DNA of 64,000 nt, taken from assembly GCF_021028955.1 (NCBI RefSeq), contig NZ_JAIWPE010000018.1, positions 48,804 through 112,803 on the forward strand. The letters are read 5' to 3'. Below, piece after piece: positions 1 through 8,743 of this stretch. The notes beneath the pieces were generated by a model, which searched no databases, was not told where the DNA came from, and saw only the letters and a program-made list of their open reading frames with translations. A program made the translations under genes and the position numbers. Positions within the stretch are counted from its first letter, which is position 1. The number at the start of each line of letters is the position of its first letter. The DNA comes from Salipaludibacillus sp. CUR1 (GTDB taxonomy: Bacteria > Bacillota > Bacilli > Bacillales > Salisediminibacteriaceae).

Positions 1-1
1 C

Positions 2-1282
2 ATGCTTTATCTGAGCCCGTTGCTGACGCTGATCACTTTGACGATTGTGCCGGCGATGGTGCTCGGCATGAAGTGGATTACAAAGCGGACGGGTAAGCTA
101 TTCAAAGCCCAGCAGTCGAATTTGGGCGAATTGAACGGCTATATTCAGGAAACGATGTCCGGCCAGCGGATTATCAAAACATTCTCACAGGAAGAGAAAG
201 TTATTGAGGGGTTTGAAGAGCGGAATACCGAATTAAGAAAAGCCGGTTTCTGGGCCCAGACGATTTCCGGGTTTATCCCTAAGCTCATGAACATGCTGAA
301 TAACTTGAGCTTTGCAATTATTGCCGGCGTGGGCGGGATCTTTGTCCTCTACGACATGATTACAATTGGTGTGATCGTTATCTTTGCAGAATACGCCCGT
401 CAGTTTACACGTCCGCTGAACGATCTGGCCAACCAGTTTAACACCCTTCTTTCGGCTATTGCGGGTGCGGAACGAGTCTTCTCAATCATGGACGAACCTG
501 ATGAGATAAGTGATGAGGAGACACACGGGGAATTAGAAGAGGTAACCGGGGAAGTCACATTTGACGACGTGTCTTTCTCATATGAGAAAGAGGAGAACAC
601 GGTTACTAATATCTCTTTCCGCGTGCAGGCAGGTGAAACGGTTGCCTTTGTTGGTCCAACAGGCGCCGGAAAAACGACGATGATCAGCCTGTTATCAAGG
701 TTTTATGACCCTGATAAAGGGGCATTACTGGTAGATGGGACGGATACTTCAACCGTTAAACGGGAATCCTTAAGAAAACACATGGCTTTTGTTCTGCAGG
801 ATTCGTTCCTGTTTCAAGGAACCATCCGGGAAAATATCCGTTATGGCAGACTGAATGCATCAGATGAAGAGGTTGTTGAAGCCGCCAGACTTGCCAATGC
901 CCATTCTTTTATCAGCAGGCTGCCTGATGGATATGATACTGAAATTGATGCAGAAGGAGGCGGGATCAGCCAGGGACAGAAACAGCTGCTGTCGATTGCA
1001 AGAGCTCTCCTTTCTGACCCGTCCATTTTAGTCCTCGATGAAGCAACAAGCAGTATTGATACGGTTACAGAGCTTAAAATCCAGGAGGCGCTCGAGCGTC
1101 TGATGAAAGGACGAACGAGTTTTGTGATTGCCCACAGGCTGAATACAATCCAGCAGGCGGATCAAATTATCGTGCTCCATCAAGGCCGGATGATTGAAAA
1201 AGGCTCACATGACGAACTGCTGGAAGAAGGCGGGTTTTACGCTGATCTGTATACCAGCCAGTTGAAAAAAGAAACAGGTTAA
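2..1282 (+). CDS. ABC exporter half-transporter (permease-ATPase), 5' truncated by window edge
   Basis: This is the C-terminal 426 residues of a type I ABC exporter that would couple ATP hydrolysis to export of an unidentified substrate across the cell membrane. The remaining transmembrane domain (about residues 1-170) holds the last helices and coupling region; the nucleotide-binding domain follows with Walker A GPTGAGKTT (about 218-226), signature SQGQ (about 323-326), Walker B ILVLDEATSS and the switch His in VIAHRL. Full half-exporters are about 570-620 residues, so roughly 150-200 residues lie upstream of the window and the first ATG here is internal. It resembles YfiC/BmrA-type proteins, which often work as heterodimers with an upstream partner. 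Substrate is unknown. Confidence 0.93.
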   Translation: MLYLSPLLTLITLTIVPAMVLGMKWITKRTGKLFKAQQSNLGELNGYIQETMSGQRIIKTFSQEEKVIEGFEERNTELRKAGFWAQTISGFIPKLMNMLNNLSFAIIAGVGGIFVLYDMITIGVIVIFAEYARQFTRPLNDLANQFNTLLSAIAGAERVFSIMDEPDEISDEETHGELEEVTGEVTFDDVSFSYEKEENTVTNISFRVQAGETVAFVGPTGAGKTTMISLLSRFYDPDKGALLVDGTDTSTVKRESLRKHMAFVLQDSFLFQGTIRENIRYGRLNASDEEVVEAARLANAHSFISRLPDGYDTEIDAEGGGISQGQKQLLSIARALLSDPSILVLDEATSSIDTVTELKIQEALERLMKGRTSFVIAHRLNTIQQADQIIVLHQGRMIEKGSHDELLEEGGFYADLYTSQLKKETG

Positions 1283-1366
1283 ATAGTGTGAGATGATCTG
1301 ACAATTTAGTGAAACAGGATAGATGTCTGACCTCTTATTATGTATAATAAAGACAATTACATTTAT

Positions 1367-1403
1367 AAAGCTTCAGGGTATGAAAATACCTGAAGCTTTT
1401 TTA
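1367..1403 (+). terminator. Rho-independent terminator after the ABC gene
   Basis: Arms AAAGCTTCAGG and CCTGAAGCTTT pair for 11 bp around a short AT-rich loop and are followed by TTTTATA. A TATAAT at 1343-1348 lies just upstream without a good -35, so the hairpin could also sit in the leader of the adenine deaminase transcript. Confidence 0.75.
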
Positions 1404-1422
1404 TAAAAAGGGAGTCATGGCG

Positions 1423-3162
1423 ATGAATAATAAAAAAGAGTTAATTAATCAAATAAGGTCTGCTAATAAAGCACAGGAAGCCGATCTCGTTTTTAAAAAC
1501 GGCAAAATCGTAAACGTCTTCACTTTGGACGTGGAGACGGCAGACGTGGCAGTTACAGATGGAAAAATCATTGGAATTGGAGAATATGAAGGAAAGAAAG
1601 AAGTGGATGCCAGCGGGAAATACATTGTCCCAGGGCTGATTGACGGGCACGTTCATATTGAATCGTCAATGGTGCCGCCAAGCCATTTCTCTCAAATTGT
1701 CGTGCCGCACGGAGTGACCTCGGTTGTAACGGATCCCCACGAGATTGCCAACGTGACAGGAGAAAAAGGAATCCAGTTTATGCTGGACGATTCTGAAGGC
1801 ATTCCGTTAGATGTGTTTGTCAATTTGCCATCTTGCGTCCCGGCCACACCGTTTGAAAATTCGGGTGCCGTTCTCTCAGCGGAAAATCTGGAAGGGTTTT
1901 ACAGCCATAGTCGTGTCCTCGGTCTGGCAGAAGTGATGGATTATCCGTCAACAGCTGAGGCACAAGAAGATATGGCGGCCAAAATCCACGATGCACGCGT
2001 TCGCGATCGGGTGATTGACGGGCATGGGGCAGGCCTGGGTTCCCATGCGATGAATGTGTACGGCACAGCAGGAATTTCAACAGACCACGAGTGCACCACA
2101 GCCGAAGAAGCCCGTGACAGGCTTCGCAAAGGCCTGTATGTCATTATACGTGAAGGCTCGGGTGCAAAGGATTTAGAAGCCCTTATTCCTGTGGTGAATG
2201 AAAGAAACTCACGAAGGTTTCTTTTCTGTACAGACGATAAGCATCTTGATGAACTTCTTGAAAAAGGCAGTATAGACGATAATGTCAGATTAGCTGTTAA
2301 AAACGGACTCGATCCCCTTCTCGCCATTCAGCTTGCAACTTTAAATGCCGCGGAATGTTACGGGCTTAAGACGAAAGGAGCAGTGGCGCCAGGTTTTGAC
2401 GCTGATCTGCTTCTGGTGGATGATCTGAAGGCTTTTACCGTCTCAGACGTTTACAAAAACGGGAAGCTCGCTGCACGTGACGGGAAAATGCTCACAGATG
2501 AAAAGCTTGTAAAAAGACCAGGCAACGATCTTCTGAAAACCGTTAACTTGCCTGAGATTACGGAAGAAAGCCTGGCTGTTCCGGTGTCAGAAACAGGAAA
2601 AGCCCATGCAATTAAGCTCCGGCCAAACAGCCTGGTGACTGAAAAAATAATTGTTAATCCAGACGAGAGAAAGGGATTATTTGAAGCGGCGCCAGCAAAG
2701 GATCTTTTAAAAATGGCTGTAATTGAACGCCACCACATGACAGGAAATATCGGTTTAGGATTTATTAACGGATTGGGCCTGTCCGGGGGAGCGGTTGCTC
2801 TGACGGTCGCGCATGATTCCCACAATCTTGTTGTTGCTGGGGCTAATGATAAAGATATGCTTCAAGCTGCCAGGGAAGTTGAAAAAATGGATGGAGGAAT
2901 GGTCCTTGTCGAAGAAGGCAATGTCATTGCCCGTCTGCCGTTAAACATCGGCGGGCTGATGTCCTCAGGCGGTGTGGAAGAGACATATACTAATTTAAAA
3001 GAGCTGGATAAAGGTCTCGAAACTCTTGGATTTACCGGCCAGTTTAACCCTTTTTCAGCACTTTCCTTTATGTGCCTTCCTGTTATTCCTGAACTGAAAC
3101 TTACTGATCTCGGTTACTTTGACGGAGTGGCTGGCAAGCATATCCCGCTTGAAGCGGACTGA
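1423..3162 (+). CDS. adeC: Adenine deaminase
   Basis: Converts adenine to hypoxanthine and ammonia in purine salvage; a cytoplasmic metal-dependent amidohydrolase. Visible family marks are the first metal site GLIDGHVHIESSM (HxH) near residue 70, DPHEIANVTG, DGHGAG, STDHE, REGSGAKDL and CTDDKH, then the adenine-deaminase C-terminal domain with GGAVALTVAHDSHN near residue 460. At 579 residues it is the normal length (B. subtilis AdeC is about 577). An in-frame ATG lies six bases upstream at 1417, but the AAGGGAG ribosome site (ending at 1414) is correctly spaced only for the ATG at 1423. Monocistronic between two terminators. Confidence 0.95.
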   Translation: MNNKKELINQIRSANKAQEADLVFKNGKIVNVFTLDVETADVAVTDGKIIGIGEYEGKKEVDASGKYIVPGLIDGHVHIESSMVPPSHFSQIVVPHGVTSVVTDPHEIANVTGEKGIQFMLDDSEGIPLDVFVNLPSCVPATPFENSGAVLSAENLEGFYSHSRVLGLAEVMDYPSTAEAQEDMAAKIHDARVRDRVIDGHGAGLGSHAMNVYGTAGISTDHECTTAEEARDRLRKGLYVIIREGSGAKDLEALIPVVNERNSRRFLFCTDDKHLDELLEKGSIDDNVRLAVKNGLDPLLAIQLATLNAAECYGLKTKGAVAPGFDADLLLVDDLKAFTVSDVYKNGKLAARDGKMLTDEKLVKRPGNDLLKTVNLPEITEESLAVPVSETGKAHAIKLRPNSLVTEKIIVNPDERKGLFEAAPAKDLLKMAVIERHHMTGNIGLGFINGLGLSGGAVALTVAHDSHNLVVAGANDKDMLQAAREVEKMDGGMVLVEEGNVIARLPLNIGGLMSSGGVEETYTNLKELDKGLETLGFTGQFNPFSALSFMCLPVIPELKLTDLGYFDGVAGKHIPLEAD

Positions 3163-3217
3163 AAAGGTGGTTGGCAGGGGGCTGCTTTGAGGTGAAGGGG
3201 AGCTCCCTTTATGCGGG

Positions 3218-3315
3218 ACTCTGCCGTATAAATGAGTAACTCTACCTTATAAATGGCGGACTCTACCGTATAGATGTTGTACTCTACGTTATAAATGGCG
3301 AACTCTACCGTATAA
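3218..3315. repeat. Array of five 21-bp direct repeats (ACTCTACCGTATAAATGG...)
   Basis: Four complete units (3218-3238, 3239-3259, 3260-3280, 3281-3301) and a partial fifth (3302-3315) follow each other with an exact 21-base period. The core ACTCTACCGTATAA is conserved and the last six or seven bases vary. The same core in reverse orientation forms another array at 41333-41416. Confidence 0.9.
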
Positions 3316-3373
3316 CAAATTTTGACAAAAATCCCCCCCTGAGAAATACCTCACCCTTACACCTTTCAACCGA

Positions 3374-3414
3374 AAAGACCGGCCTTGAGTTTTCCTCAAG
3401 GCCGGTCTTTTTTT
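3374..3414. terminator. Strong bidirectional terminator
   Basis: Perfect 16-bp stem (AAAGACCGGCCTTGAG with CTCAAGGCCGGTCTTT) around a five-base loop, with T-runs on both strands. It separates the convergent adenine deaminase gene and the regulator-peptide unit. Confidence 0.93.
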
Positions 3415-3426
3415 ACATGAAAACGG

Positions 3427-3561
3427 CTACTCGCCAATACTTAATGATGAAGGACGGGGATCATCATAATCTTGTGATGCTGTGTCCTCCCTTGGTGAAA
3501 AAGTGAATATAAGCATGAGCATAAGGACAGTGACAACGGTTTTACGTGTTTTTTTTATCAC
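3427..3561 (-). CDS. Putative secreted signalling-peptide precursor of the RRNPP cassette
   Basis: A 44-codon gene that starts with GTG overlapping the stop codon of the regulator upstream (GTGA). An AAGGAG ribosome site stands eight bases before the start. The product has a basic N-terminus (MIKKTRK), a hydrophobic stretch (TVVTVLMLMLIFTF) and a polar tail beginning SPREDTASQ and ending SSLSIGE. This is the layout of the Phr, PapR and NprX pro-peptides, which are exported by the Sec pathway, trimmed outside the cell and re-imported to bind a TPR regulator. Placement directly after an HTH-TPR gene and just before a strong terminator supports this. The mature peptide is unknown; the C-terminal residues are the likeliest source. 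No sequence match to a known pheromone was recognised. Confidence 0.7.
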   Translation of the reverse strand: MIKKTRKTVVTVLMLMLIFTFSPREDTASQDYDDPRPSSLSIGE

Positions 3562-4856
3562 CGAGACCGCTCCTTATACAGTTTTTTCACAGCTTCTAAT
3601 TCAATTTTCAAATACTCACCGGCTTTCTTGTAATGCCTTTTATCTGAGAGGTAGCTGCTGAATTGTTCAGCTATTTCCTCTATATATTCCCATAGCCTGT
3701 TTTTGAAAAAATAATCTATCGATTGTTTCATTTTGTTTTCATAAGTCTCGAAATCTTTTAATTCGAAAGCCAGCTTTGCTTCCATAACCTGTATTCTGTA
3801 TCTGTGCAACTCGGTATGGCAATAGCTGTCTGCATCTTTTAACAGCTTGTCCAGTTCATCTAACCTTTTAGATGAGAAATAACCAGCTAAGATGCAGTAG
3901 TAAGATTTAAACAGACTGTTTACGTGGTAAGAGTCATTACTGGAGAAATGGCGCTCTTTTATCTCCAGGCTTTCTTTGAAACAAGCAATGCTTTCCTCAT
4001 ATTTTCCCTGCTCTTGTTTTAACATGCCAAGGTTATGAAGGATATTAGCCTGCTCTTCTGTATAATTGCGGTCTCTGGCTAACTCAAGTCCTTTTGATAA
4101 TACTTTTTTTGCCGAGTCATATTCTTTATTTTCCGTATACAGAATTCCCATGAGCGTATCTGCTTTAACGGTATCCAGCCACTTATGCAAGTTCATAAAC
4201 AGGTTTCTTGCCTTCTTGACGTGGATTAACGAGCGATGATAATCATAGGTCTGGAAAAGAAGCAGAGCTGTATTCTGCCTGACGCGCGCTTCATCCTCTT
4301 CTTCTGTCACATTGTTTAAGGCTAGCGAGTAGTTTTCATAGCATTCAGGATAGTTTCTCTTTAAAAAATGACGCATTCCTGAAACATAATAGAATTTGAA
4401 CCGGATTGGTTTTGGATGGCTTTCAATTGAGGAAGCTTCCAGGTAATAAGAAATTTGTTTATACTTCTCTTCAGCGGCAGAGAGATCGCCTTTGCGAAGC
4501 AGATGGCCGGAGTGTATTAAAAGAAAGTCAAATTCCTGTGTCAGGGAAGGAATATATGATAAGTCTTCTCTATATTTTTCCAGTACGATGTCACCGTCGG
4601 TTAAAGACTGTTTTACAGCTTTTTCGTATTCCTGGATTTTTCTTGCTAAAGACGGAGAAGGGAGGCTGTACAGAGTTAAATAATCGTCAGGGACTTCAAG
4701 CCGGCTGGCGATCTGGCAAAGGATATCACTGGACGCTTCATAACGGGCGCTTTCGATATTACTGTAATGGGAAGCTGAAATAATATTTTTAAAGATACTG
4801 GTTTGGGAAAGTCCCTTCTGATTGCGGAGAAATTTAATTCTTTTGCCGATATGCAA
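3558..4856 (-). CDS. RRNPP-type transcription regulator (HTH plus TPR repeats)
   Basis: A 432-residue cytoplasmic regulator: an HTH_3/XRE domain at about residues 5-60 (IGKRIKFLRNQKGLSQ... ISASHYSNIE) followed by helical TPR repeats to the C-terminus (for example NILHNLGMLKQEQGKYEESIACF). Length and architecture match the PlcR/NprR/AimR group, which binds imported peptides through the TPR domain. An ATG exists at 4871, but its GGAGGG lies inside that reading frame and is spaced seven bases before a TTG at 4856, so the TTG is preferred. The gene overlaps the downstream peptide gene by four bases. A perfect inverted repeat upstream suggests autoregulation. Target genes are unknown. Confidence 0.85.
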   Translation of the reverse strand: MHIGKRIKFLRNQKGLSQTSIFKNIISASHYSNIESARYEASSDILCQIASRLEVPDDYLTLYSLPSPSLARKIQEYEKAVKQSLTDGDIVLEKYREDLSYIPSLTQEFDFLLIHSGHLLRKGDLSAAEEKYKQISYYLEASSIESHPKPIRFKFYYVSGMRHFLKRNYPECYENYSLALNNVTEEEDEARVRQNTALLLFQTYDYHRSLIHVKKARNLFMNLHKWLDTVKADTLMGILYTENKEYDSAKKVLSKGLELARDRNYTEEQANILHNLGMLKQEQGKYEESIACFKESLEIKERHFSSNDSYHVNSLFKSYYCILAGYFSSKRLDELDKLLKDADSYCHTELHRYRIQVMEAKLAFELKDFETYENKMKQSIDYFFKNRLWEYIEEIAEQFSSYLSDKRHYKKAGEYLKIELEAVKKLYKERSR

Positions 4857-4886
4857 AGTTTTTCCCTCCATTTTTTAATTTCCAAG

Positions 4887-4925
4887 AATACTGGAATAGT
4901 TTGGTTATAAACGTATTCCAGTATT
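4887..4925. promoter_or_regulatory. Perfect 12-bp inverted repeat upstream of the RRNPP regulator (candidate operator)
   Basis: AATACTGGAATA (4887-4898) and TATTCCAGTATT (4914-4925) are exact inverse complements separated by 15 bases that contain a minus-strand TATAAC, a possible -10. It lies about 30 bases before the regulator start. On the plus strand it is followed by T-rich sequence, so a terminator-like role is the alternative, but no plus-strand gene feeds into it. Confidence 0.6.
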
Positions 4926-4966
4926 TTTATTTTAGCCCACCTCCGGAAATGAAAACAAGCCTTCTC

Positions 4967-5623
4967 TCAGCTGGACGCTTTGCGGTAAAGTTTATTTGCC
5001 GCATCAGCAGGTGAAGCGGAGGAGGCGATCGCAGATATAACAGAAACGCCATCTGCCCCTGCACGAATGACAGCTGGCGTGTTTTCAAATGTAATGCCGC
5101 CAATAGCCACAATGGGAAGATTCAGGCCCTCTTCCCGAAATTCTGATATTCTTTCGGGGCCGCAGACCTCTTCAGCGTCATCCTTTGAGGAGGTGACAAA
5201 AACAGGGCCGACGCCTATATAATCAGCCCCATCTTTTTCTGCCTGAACAGCTTCAGTAAGTGAATGGGCAGATACTCCCAAAATTTTATCAGGACCAATC
5301 TTAGCTCTTACTTCCCGGGCACTCGTGTCATCCTGACCTACGTGAACGCCGTCAGCATTTAGTTCGACGGCAAGTTCGACATCATCATTAATAATAAAAG
5401 GAATGCCATTTTCAAGGCAGATGGCCTGCAGCTTGGCAGCCTGCTCTTTTTTCTTTTCCCCTGTTAAGGCTTTTACCCCTTTTTCGCGAAATTGAAAAAT
5501 CGTGGCTCCGCCATGGATGGCTTCTTTTAAAATTTCTGTCAGTGGTCTGCTGACGTTTGGCGTTCCGCATATAAAATAGACTTTTAACGCTTTTTTCAAG
5601 GTGACAGGATCTCTTCTGATCAT
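4967..5623 (-). CDS. thiE: Thiamine-phosphate synthase
   Basis: Joins HMP pyrophosphate and hydroxyethylthiazole phosphate to make thiamine monophosphate. The TIM-barrel family motifs are present: IFQFREKG, FIINDDVELAVELNADGVHVGQDD, GVSAHS, YIGVGPVFVTSSK and VAIGGI. At 218 residues the length is normal. The start overlaps the thiD stop by four bases (ATGA), with a GAGGTGG-like site inside the end of thiD, so it is translationally coupled as third gene of thiM-thiD-thiE. Confidence 0.96.
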   Translation of the reverse strand: MIRRDPVTLKKALKVYFICGTPNVSRPLTEILKEAIHGGATIFQFREKGVKALTGEKKKEQAAKLQAICLENGIPFIINDDVELAVELNADGVHVGQDDTSAREVRAKIGPDKILGVSAHSLTEAVQAEKDGADYIGVGPVFVTSSKDDAEEVCGPERISEFREEGLNLPIVAIGGITFENTPAVIRAGADGVSVISAIASSASPADAANKLYRKASS

Positions 5624-6450
5624 TCCGTTTCCACCTCCATTTCAACTCCCGCATCCGGGTAAAGCCGCAGGGCGGCATGATTCGTTGGGCCGGGGCCTTT
5701 ACCGATTGAAAACCCGTGCATAATAGCAGCATGAATAAACATTTTAGCTTTCCTGACTGCCTCAGAAAGAGGGAGCCCTTTAGCTAAGTTGGCAGTAATA
5801 GCTGCCGCATACGTACAGCCTGTCCCATGAGTATGAGGGGTGTCAATTTCGGACACAGAGAGATAATGGAAGGTGCGGCCGTCATAAAACAGATCAACCA
5901 CTTTACCTTTATTTTTTTCATGTCCGCCTTTAAGAAGGACGGCTGAAGCGCCCATCTTATACATTTCTTTAACGGCGTTTTTTTTCTCGTCAACAGTTTG
6001 GATCGGCAGCCCTGTTAATTCCTTTGCTTCAGGAATGTTGGGGGTTATAATCGCCGCCTGCGGTATCAGCTCATTAATTAACGCATCAATAGCTTCATTT
6101 TTTAATAGTTTGGATCCTGAAGTGGATACCATCACCGGGTCAACCACCAGGTTAGGCCACTTATAATAACGGGCTTTTTCAGCAACGATCCCGATGATTT
6201 CTTTATCAAACAGCATACCGGTCTTTACAGCGTCTGTGCCGATATCGTCCATAACAGAAGTAATCTGCTGGTCTATTCCTTCGCTTTCTACAGGATAAAC
6301 GCCCTGGACGCCTTCGGTATTCTGGGCGGTTACCGCAGTGATGACGCTCATGCCGAAAGTGTCCAGCTCCTGAAAAGTTTTAAGGTCAGCCTGGATACCG
6401 GCGCCTCCGCCACTATCAGATCCAGCGATTGTAAGAGCTTTTGGCAGCAT
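5620..6450 (-). CDS. thiD: Hydroxymethylpyrimidine (phospho)kinase
   Basis: Phosphorylates HMP and HMP phosphate to HMP pyrophosphate, the pyrimidine half of thiamine. The ribokinase-fold signature is clear: [22 protein letters not shown] at the N-terminus, [11 protein letters not shown] in the middle and [16 protein letters not shown] with the catalytic Asp-Gly-x-Gly-like region near residue 210. An ATG twelve codons upstream at 6486 is open but lacks a ribosome site; GAGGAGG is spaced eight bases before 6450. The gene follows thiM by 13 bases. ThiD-type enzymes can also act on pyridoxal; the operon context favours thiamine. Confidence 0.95.
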   Translation of the reverse strand: MLPKALTIAGSDSGGGAGIQADLKTFQELDTFGMSVITAVTAQNTEGVQGVYPVESEGIDQQITSVMDDIGTDAVKTGMLFDKEIIGIVAEKARYYKWPNLVVDPVMVSTSGSKLLKNEAIDALINELIPQAAIITPNIPEAKELTGLPIQTVDEKKNAVKEMYKMGASAVLLKGGHEKNKGKVVDLFYDGRTFHYLSVSEIDTPHTHGTGCTYAAAITANLAKGLPLSEAVRKAKMFIHAAIMHGFSIGKGPGPTNHAALRLYPDAGVEMEVETE

Positions 6451-6463
6451 AGCAGTTCCTCCT

Positions 6464-7255
6464 CTAATTGTTTGAAAGTCTCTCAATTTGTTCAGATGTT
6501 ACTTGGTGAAGCGCATCAAGGAAGTGAATCTGGAAGTGGCCCGGTCCCATATTTTCCTCTTTTAAAGCAGCCACTTCGGCTGCAATCCCGTAAAAGCTTA
6601 CGGCCGCAGCAGCAGCTTCCAGGGTAGAGTCATGAACAGCAGCAAAAGCCCCTGTTACAGCACTCAGCAGGCACCCTGCACCAGTCACTTTTGACTGGAG
6701 GGGATGACCGTTAGTCAAAGTGTACGTTTGTGTTCCGTCAGTAACGATGTCTGTTTCCCCAGTTAACGCCACTACGCAATTCCACGTTTCAGCTGTATTT
6801 TTCGCTGTCTCAGCTTTATTCTCCAGGTTTGCAGTGGAATCGACTCCTCTCATTTCTACCTTGTTCTCAGAAAGATTAGCTATTTCACCCGCATTTCCCC
6901 GGACAATTGAAATATCCAGTTCGCTCAGCAGCTGCTTTGCTGTTCTCGTCCGGAAAGGGGTGGCTCCGGCGCCGACTGGATCGAGAATGACCGGGGTTCC
7001 GGCTTTATTAGCAGCCTTTCCGGCGAGAAGCATGGCATCGACTTCCGTCTGAGTCAGTGTCCCGATATTCAATACAAGCGCCTGGGCCGCCCGTGCCATA
7101 TCTTCAACTTCTTCTTCCGCGTAAGCCATGACCGGGCTTGCCCCAATCGCGTACAGGCCGTTTGCTGTAAAGTTTGTCACTACCATATTGGTGATGTTAT
7201 GAATAAGCGGGGAAGTCTCCCGGATTTTCTCCCGTAAATGGTGTACTGGTAACAT
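6464..7255 (-). CDS. thiM: Hydroxyethylthiazole kinase
   Basis: Phosphorylates the thiazole moiety (4-methyl-5-hydroxyethylthiazole) for salvage into thiamine. The family marks are [18 protein letters not shown] at the N-terminus, [21 protein letters not shown] and [11 protein letters not shown]. Two ATGs are possible; AAAGGTGG directly abuts the one at 7261 but is six bases before 7255, so the shorter 263-residue form is chosen. It is the first gene of the riboswitch-controlled operon. No thiazole synthesis genes are nearby, consistent with a salvage operon. Confidence 0.95.
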   Translation of the reverse strand: MLPVHHLREKIRETSPLIHNITNMVVTNFTANGLYAIGASPVMAYAEEEVEDMARAAQALVLNIGTLTQTEVDAMLLAGKAANKAGTPVILDPVGAGATPFRTRTAKQLLSELDISIVRGNAGEIANLSENKVEMRGVDSTANLENKAETAKNTAETWNCVVALTGETDIVTDGTQTYTLTNGHPLQSKVTGAGCLLSAVTGAFAAVHDSTLEAAAAAVSFYGIAAEVAALKEENMGPGHFQIHFLDALHQVTSEQIERLSNN

Positions 7256-7278
7256 AATCATCCACCTTTCTCATTTTT

Positions 7279-7314
7279 AAAAACAAAAAGACGCTGTCCA
7301 AAATGGAACAGCGC
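7279..7314 (-). terminator. Expression-platform terminator of the TPP riboswitch
   Basis: On the minus strand GCGCTGTTCCA pairs with TGGACAGCGT (one bulge) and is followed by CTTTTTGTTTT. It lies between the aptamer and thiM, so TPP binding should promote premature termination. Confidence 0.85.
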
Positions 7315-7340
7315 CAGAATATTTCCGTTGCCAGCTTTGT

Positions 7341-7428
7341 TCCACTTTCCTACGCTGGTATCACCCAGATCAGGTTCAAAGGGATCAGGACATAGCCTGT
7401 CTCAGCCAGACGGCACCCCCAGTGGTTA
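7341..7428 (-). promoter_or_regulatory. TPP riboswitch aptamer (thi box)
   Basis: Read on the minus strand it shows the conserved blocks ACTGGGGGTGCC, GGCTGAGA, CCTTTGAACCTGATCTGGGT and ATACCAGCGTAGG, ending in AAGTGG that closes the P1 stem. It precedes thiM and controls the whole thi operon. A TATAAT at 7449-7454 (minus) is a plausible -10 for the leader. Confidence 0.97.
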
Positions 7429-7515
7429 AAACATTTTATTTTATGTTAATTATATACTATCATATGAGGAATGGATGGACAAAAGATTCCAATTAATCAT
7501 GAAGGTGGGAGCCGC

Positions 7516-8613
7516 GTGAATCAGTTATTTCAAAAGGCAAAAGCATTTATTTCGATCTGTTATAAAGAATTAAATAAAGAAGAAGACATAGAGAACAGGC
7601 TGAAAGAAATTAAAACAGAAATATGGGAGACAAACCATTACACACATACATTTACCGAGCTGGAACACGGGGCAAAGATGGCATGGCGGAATGCGAATAA
7701 ATGTATCGGCCGTTTATTCTGGGAAACGCTCACAGTCATAGATGCACGAGATTTACGCCATGAAGAAGATGTATTCGAAGCATTAGAGAGTCATCTCCGC
7801 TTTGCCACTAATAATGGAAAAATAAGACCTGCTATGACCTTCTTTGCGCCTAGAAAAAATGGGGCCGCCCCTGTTACACTGTTAAATCATCAGCTCATCA
7901 GATATGCGGGGTATGAAAAAGAAGAAACAGTGACAGGAGATCCAGCGTCTGTGCCTTTTACAAAGCTGTGCCATTCTCTGGGCTGGCAGGGAGAGGGGAC
8001 GCCTTTCGATGTCCTTCCACTCGTCATTAAACTGGAAGACGGTACAGTCACATGGCGTGAACTGAATGAAAAAGACATTCTCAGAGTACCGATCACCCAT
8101 CCTGACATTCCGGCAATAGACGAATTAGGATTGGAATGGTATGCAGTCCCTGCCATTTCAGACATGCTCGTTGAAATCGGCGGTTTGGAGTATCCTGCTG
8201 TGCCTTTTAACGGCTGGTATATGGGAACGGAAATCGGTGCGAGAAATTTTGCAGATGAAAGCCGCTATCATAAGCTTCCGGCTGTCGCCGAGAAAATTGG
8301 CCTGGATACGTCTAAAGCTTCTTCTTTATGGAAGGATCGGGCCCTCGTTGAGTTAAATCGCGCTGTGCTTTACTCTTTTCAAAAAAATGGGGTCAGTATT
8401 GTTGACCATCACACAGCTGCTGACCAGTTTAAAACGTTTGAGAGACGTGAAGCGGAAGCCGGAAGGCCGCTTACAGGAAAGTGGAGCTGGCTGATCCCGC
8501 CTGTATCCCCCGCGGCTACACATATTTTTCATAATGAATATAATGATGAATTTGTATCACCTAATTTTCACTATCAGAAAAAAATCTATGATAGTGAAGG
8601 AAAGCTGATCTGA
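7516..8613 (+). CDS. nos: Nitric oxide synthase oxygenase (bacterial NOS)
   Basis: Oxidises L-arginine to NO and citrulline using heme and a pterin; bacterial forms lack the fused reductase domain and borrow electrons from flavodoxins. The heme-thiolate Cys is in [11 protein letters not shown] (about residue 63), and the substrate Glu lies in [15 protein letters not shown]. The 365-residue length matches the oxygenase-only enzymes of Bacillus (about 360). An ATG at 7471 is open, but AAGGTGG is seven bases before GTG 7516, which begins MNQLFQKAK like the known proteins. It is divergent from the thi operon and monocistronic. In Bacillus, NO protects against oxidative stress. Confidence 0.96.
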   Translation: MNQLFQKAKAFISICYKELNKEEDIENRLKEIKTEIWETNHYTHTFTELEHGAKMAWRNANKCIGRLFWETLTVIDARDLRHEEDVFEALESHLRFATNNGKIRPAMTFFAPRKNGAAPVTLLNHQLIRYAGYEKEETVTGDPASVPFTKLCHSLGWQGEGTPFDVLPLVIKLEDGTVTWRELNEKDILRVPITHPDIPAIDELGLEWYAVPAISDMLVEIGGLEYPAVPFNGWYMGTEIGARNFADESRYHKLPAVAEKIGLDTSKASSLWKDRALVELNRAVLYSFQKNGVSIVDHHTAADQFKTFERREAEAGRPLTGKWSWLIPPVSPAATHIFHNEYNDEFVSPNFHYQKKIYDSEGKLI

Positions 8614-8743
8614 CACGTCAGGGAGATATTGCAAAATCTCTGAAAACTTTGTGAATATATGAGCATTTGCAACATTTTTACTGCTGACAGTTGTATGATC
8701 GAAACATCTTAGAAATCAAACTTAAAGAGAAAAGGTGAGTCAG

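Noticed and set aside
8660..8690. FNR/Rex-like half-site (TTTGTGAATATA) before the Dcu carrier gene.
   Set aside because: Only one half-site is present, so redox control cannot be claimed.
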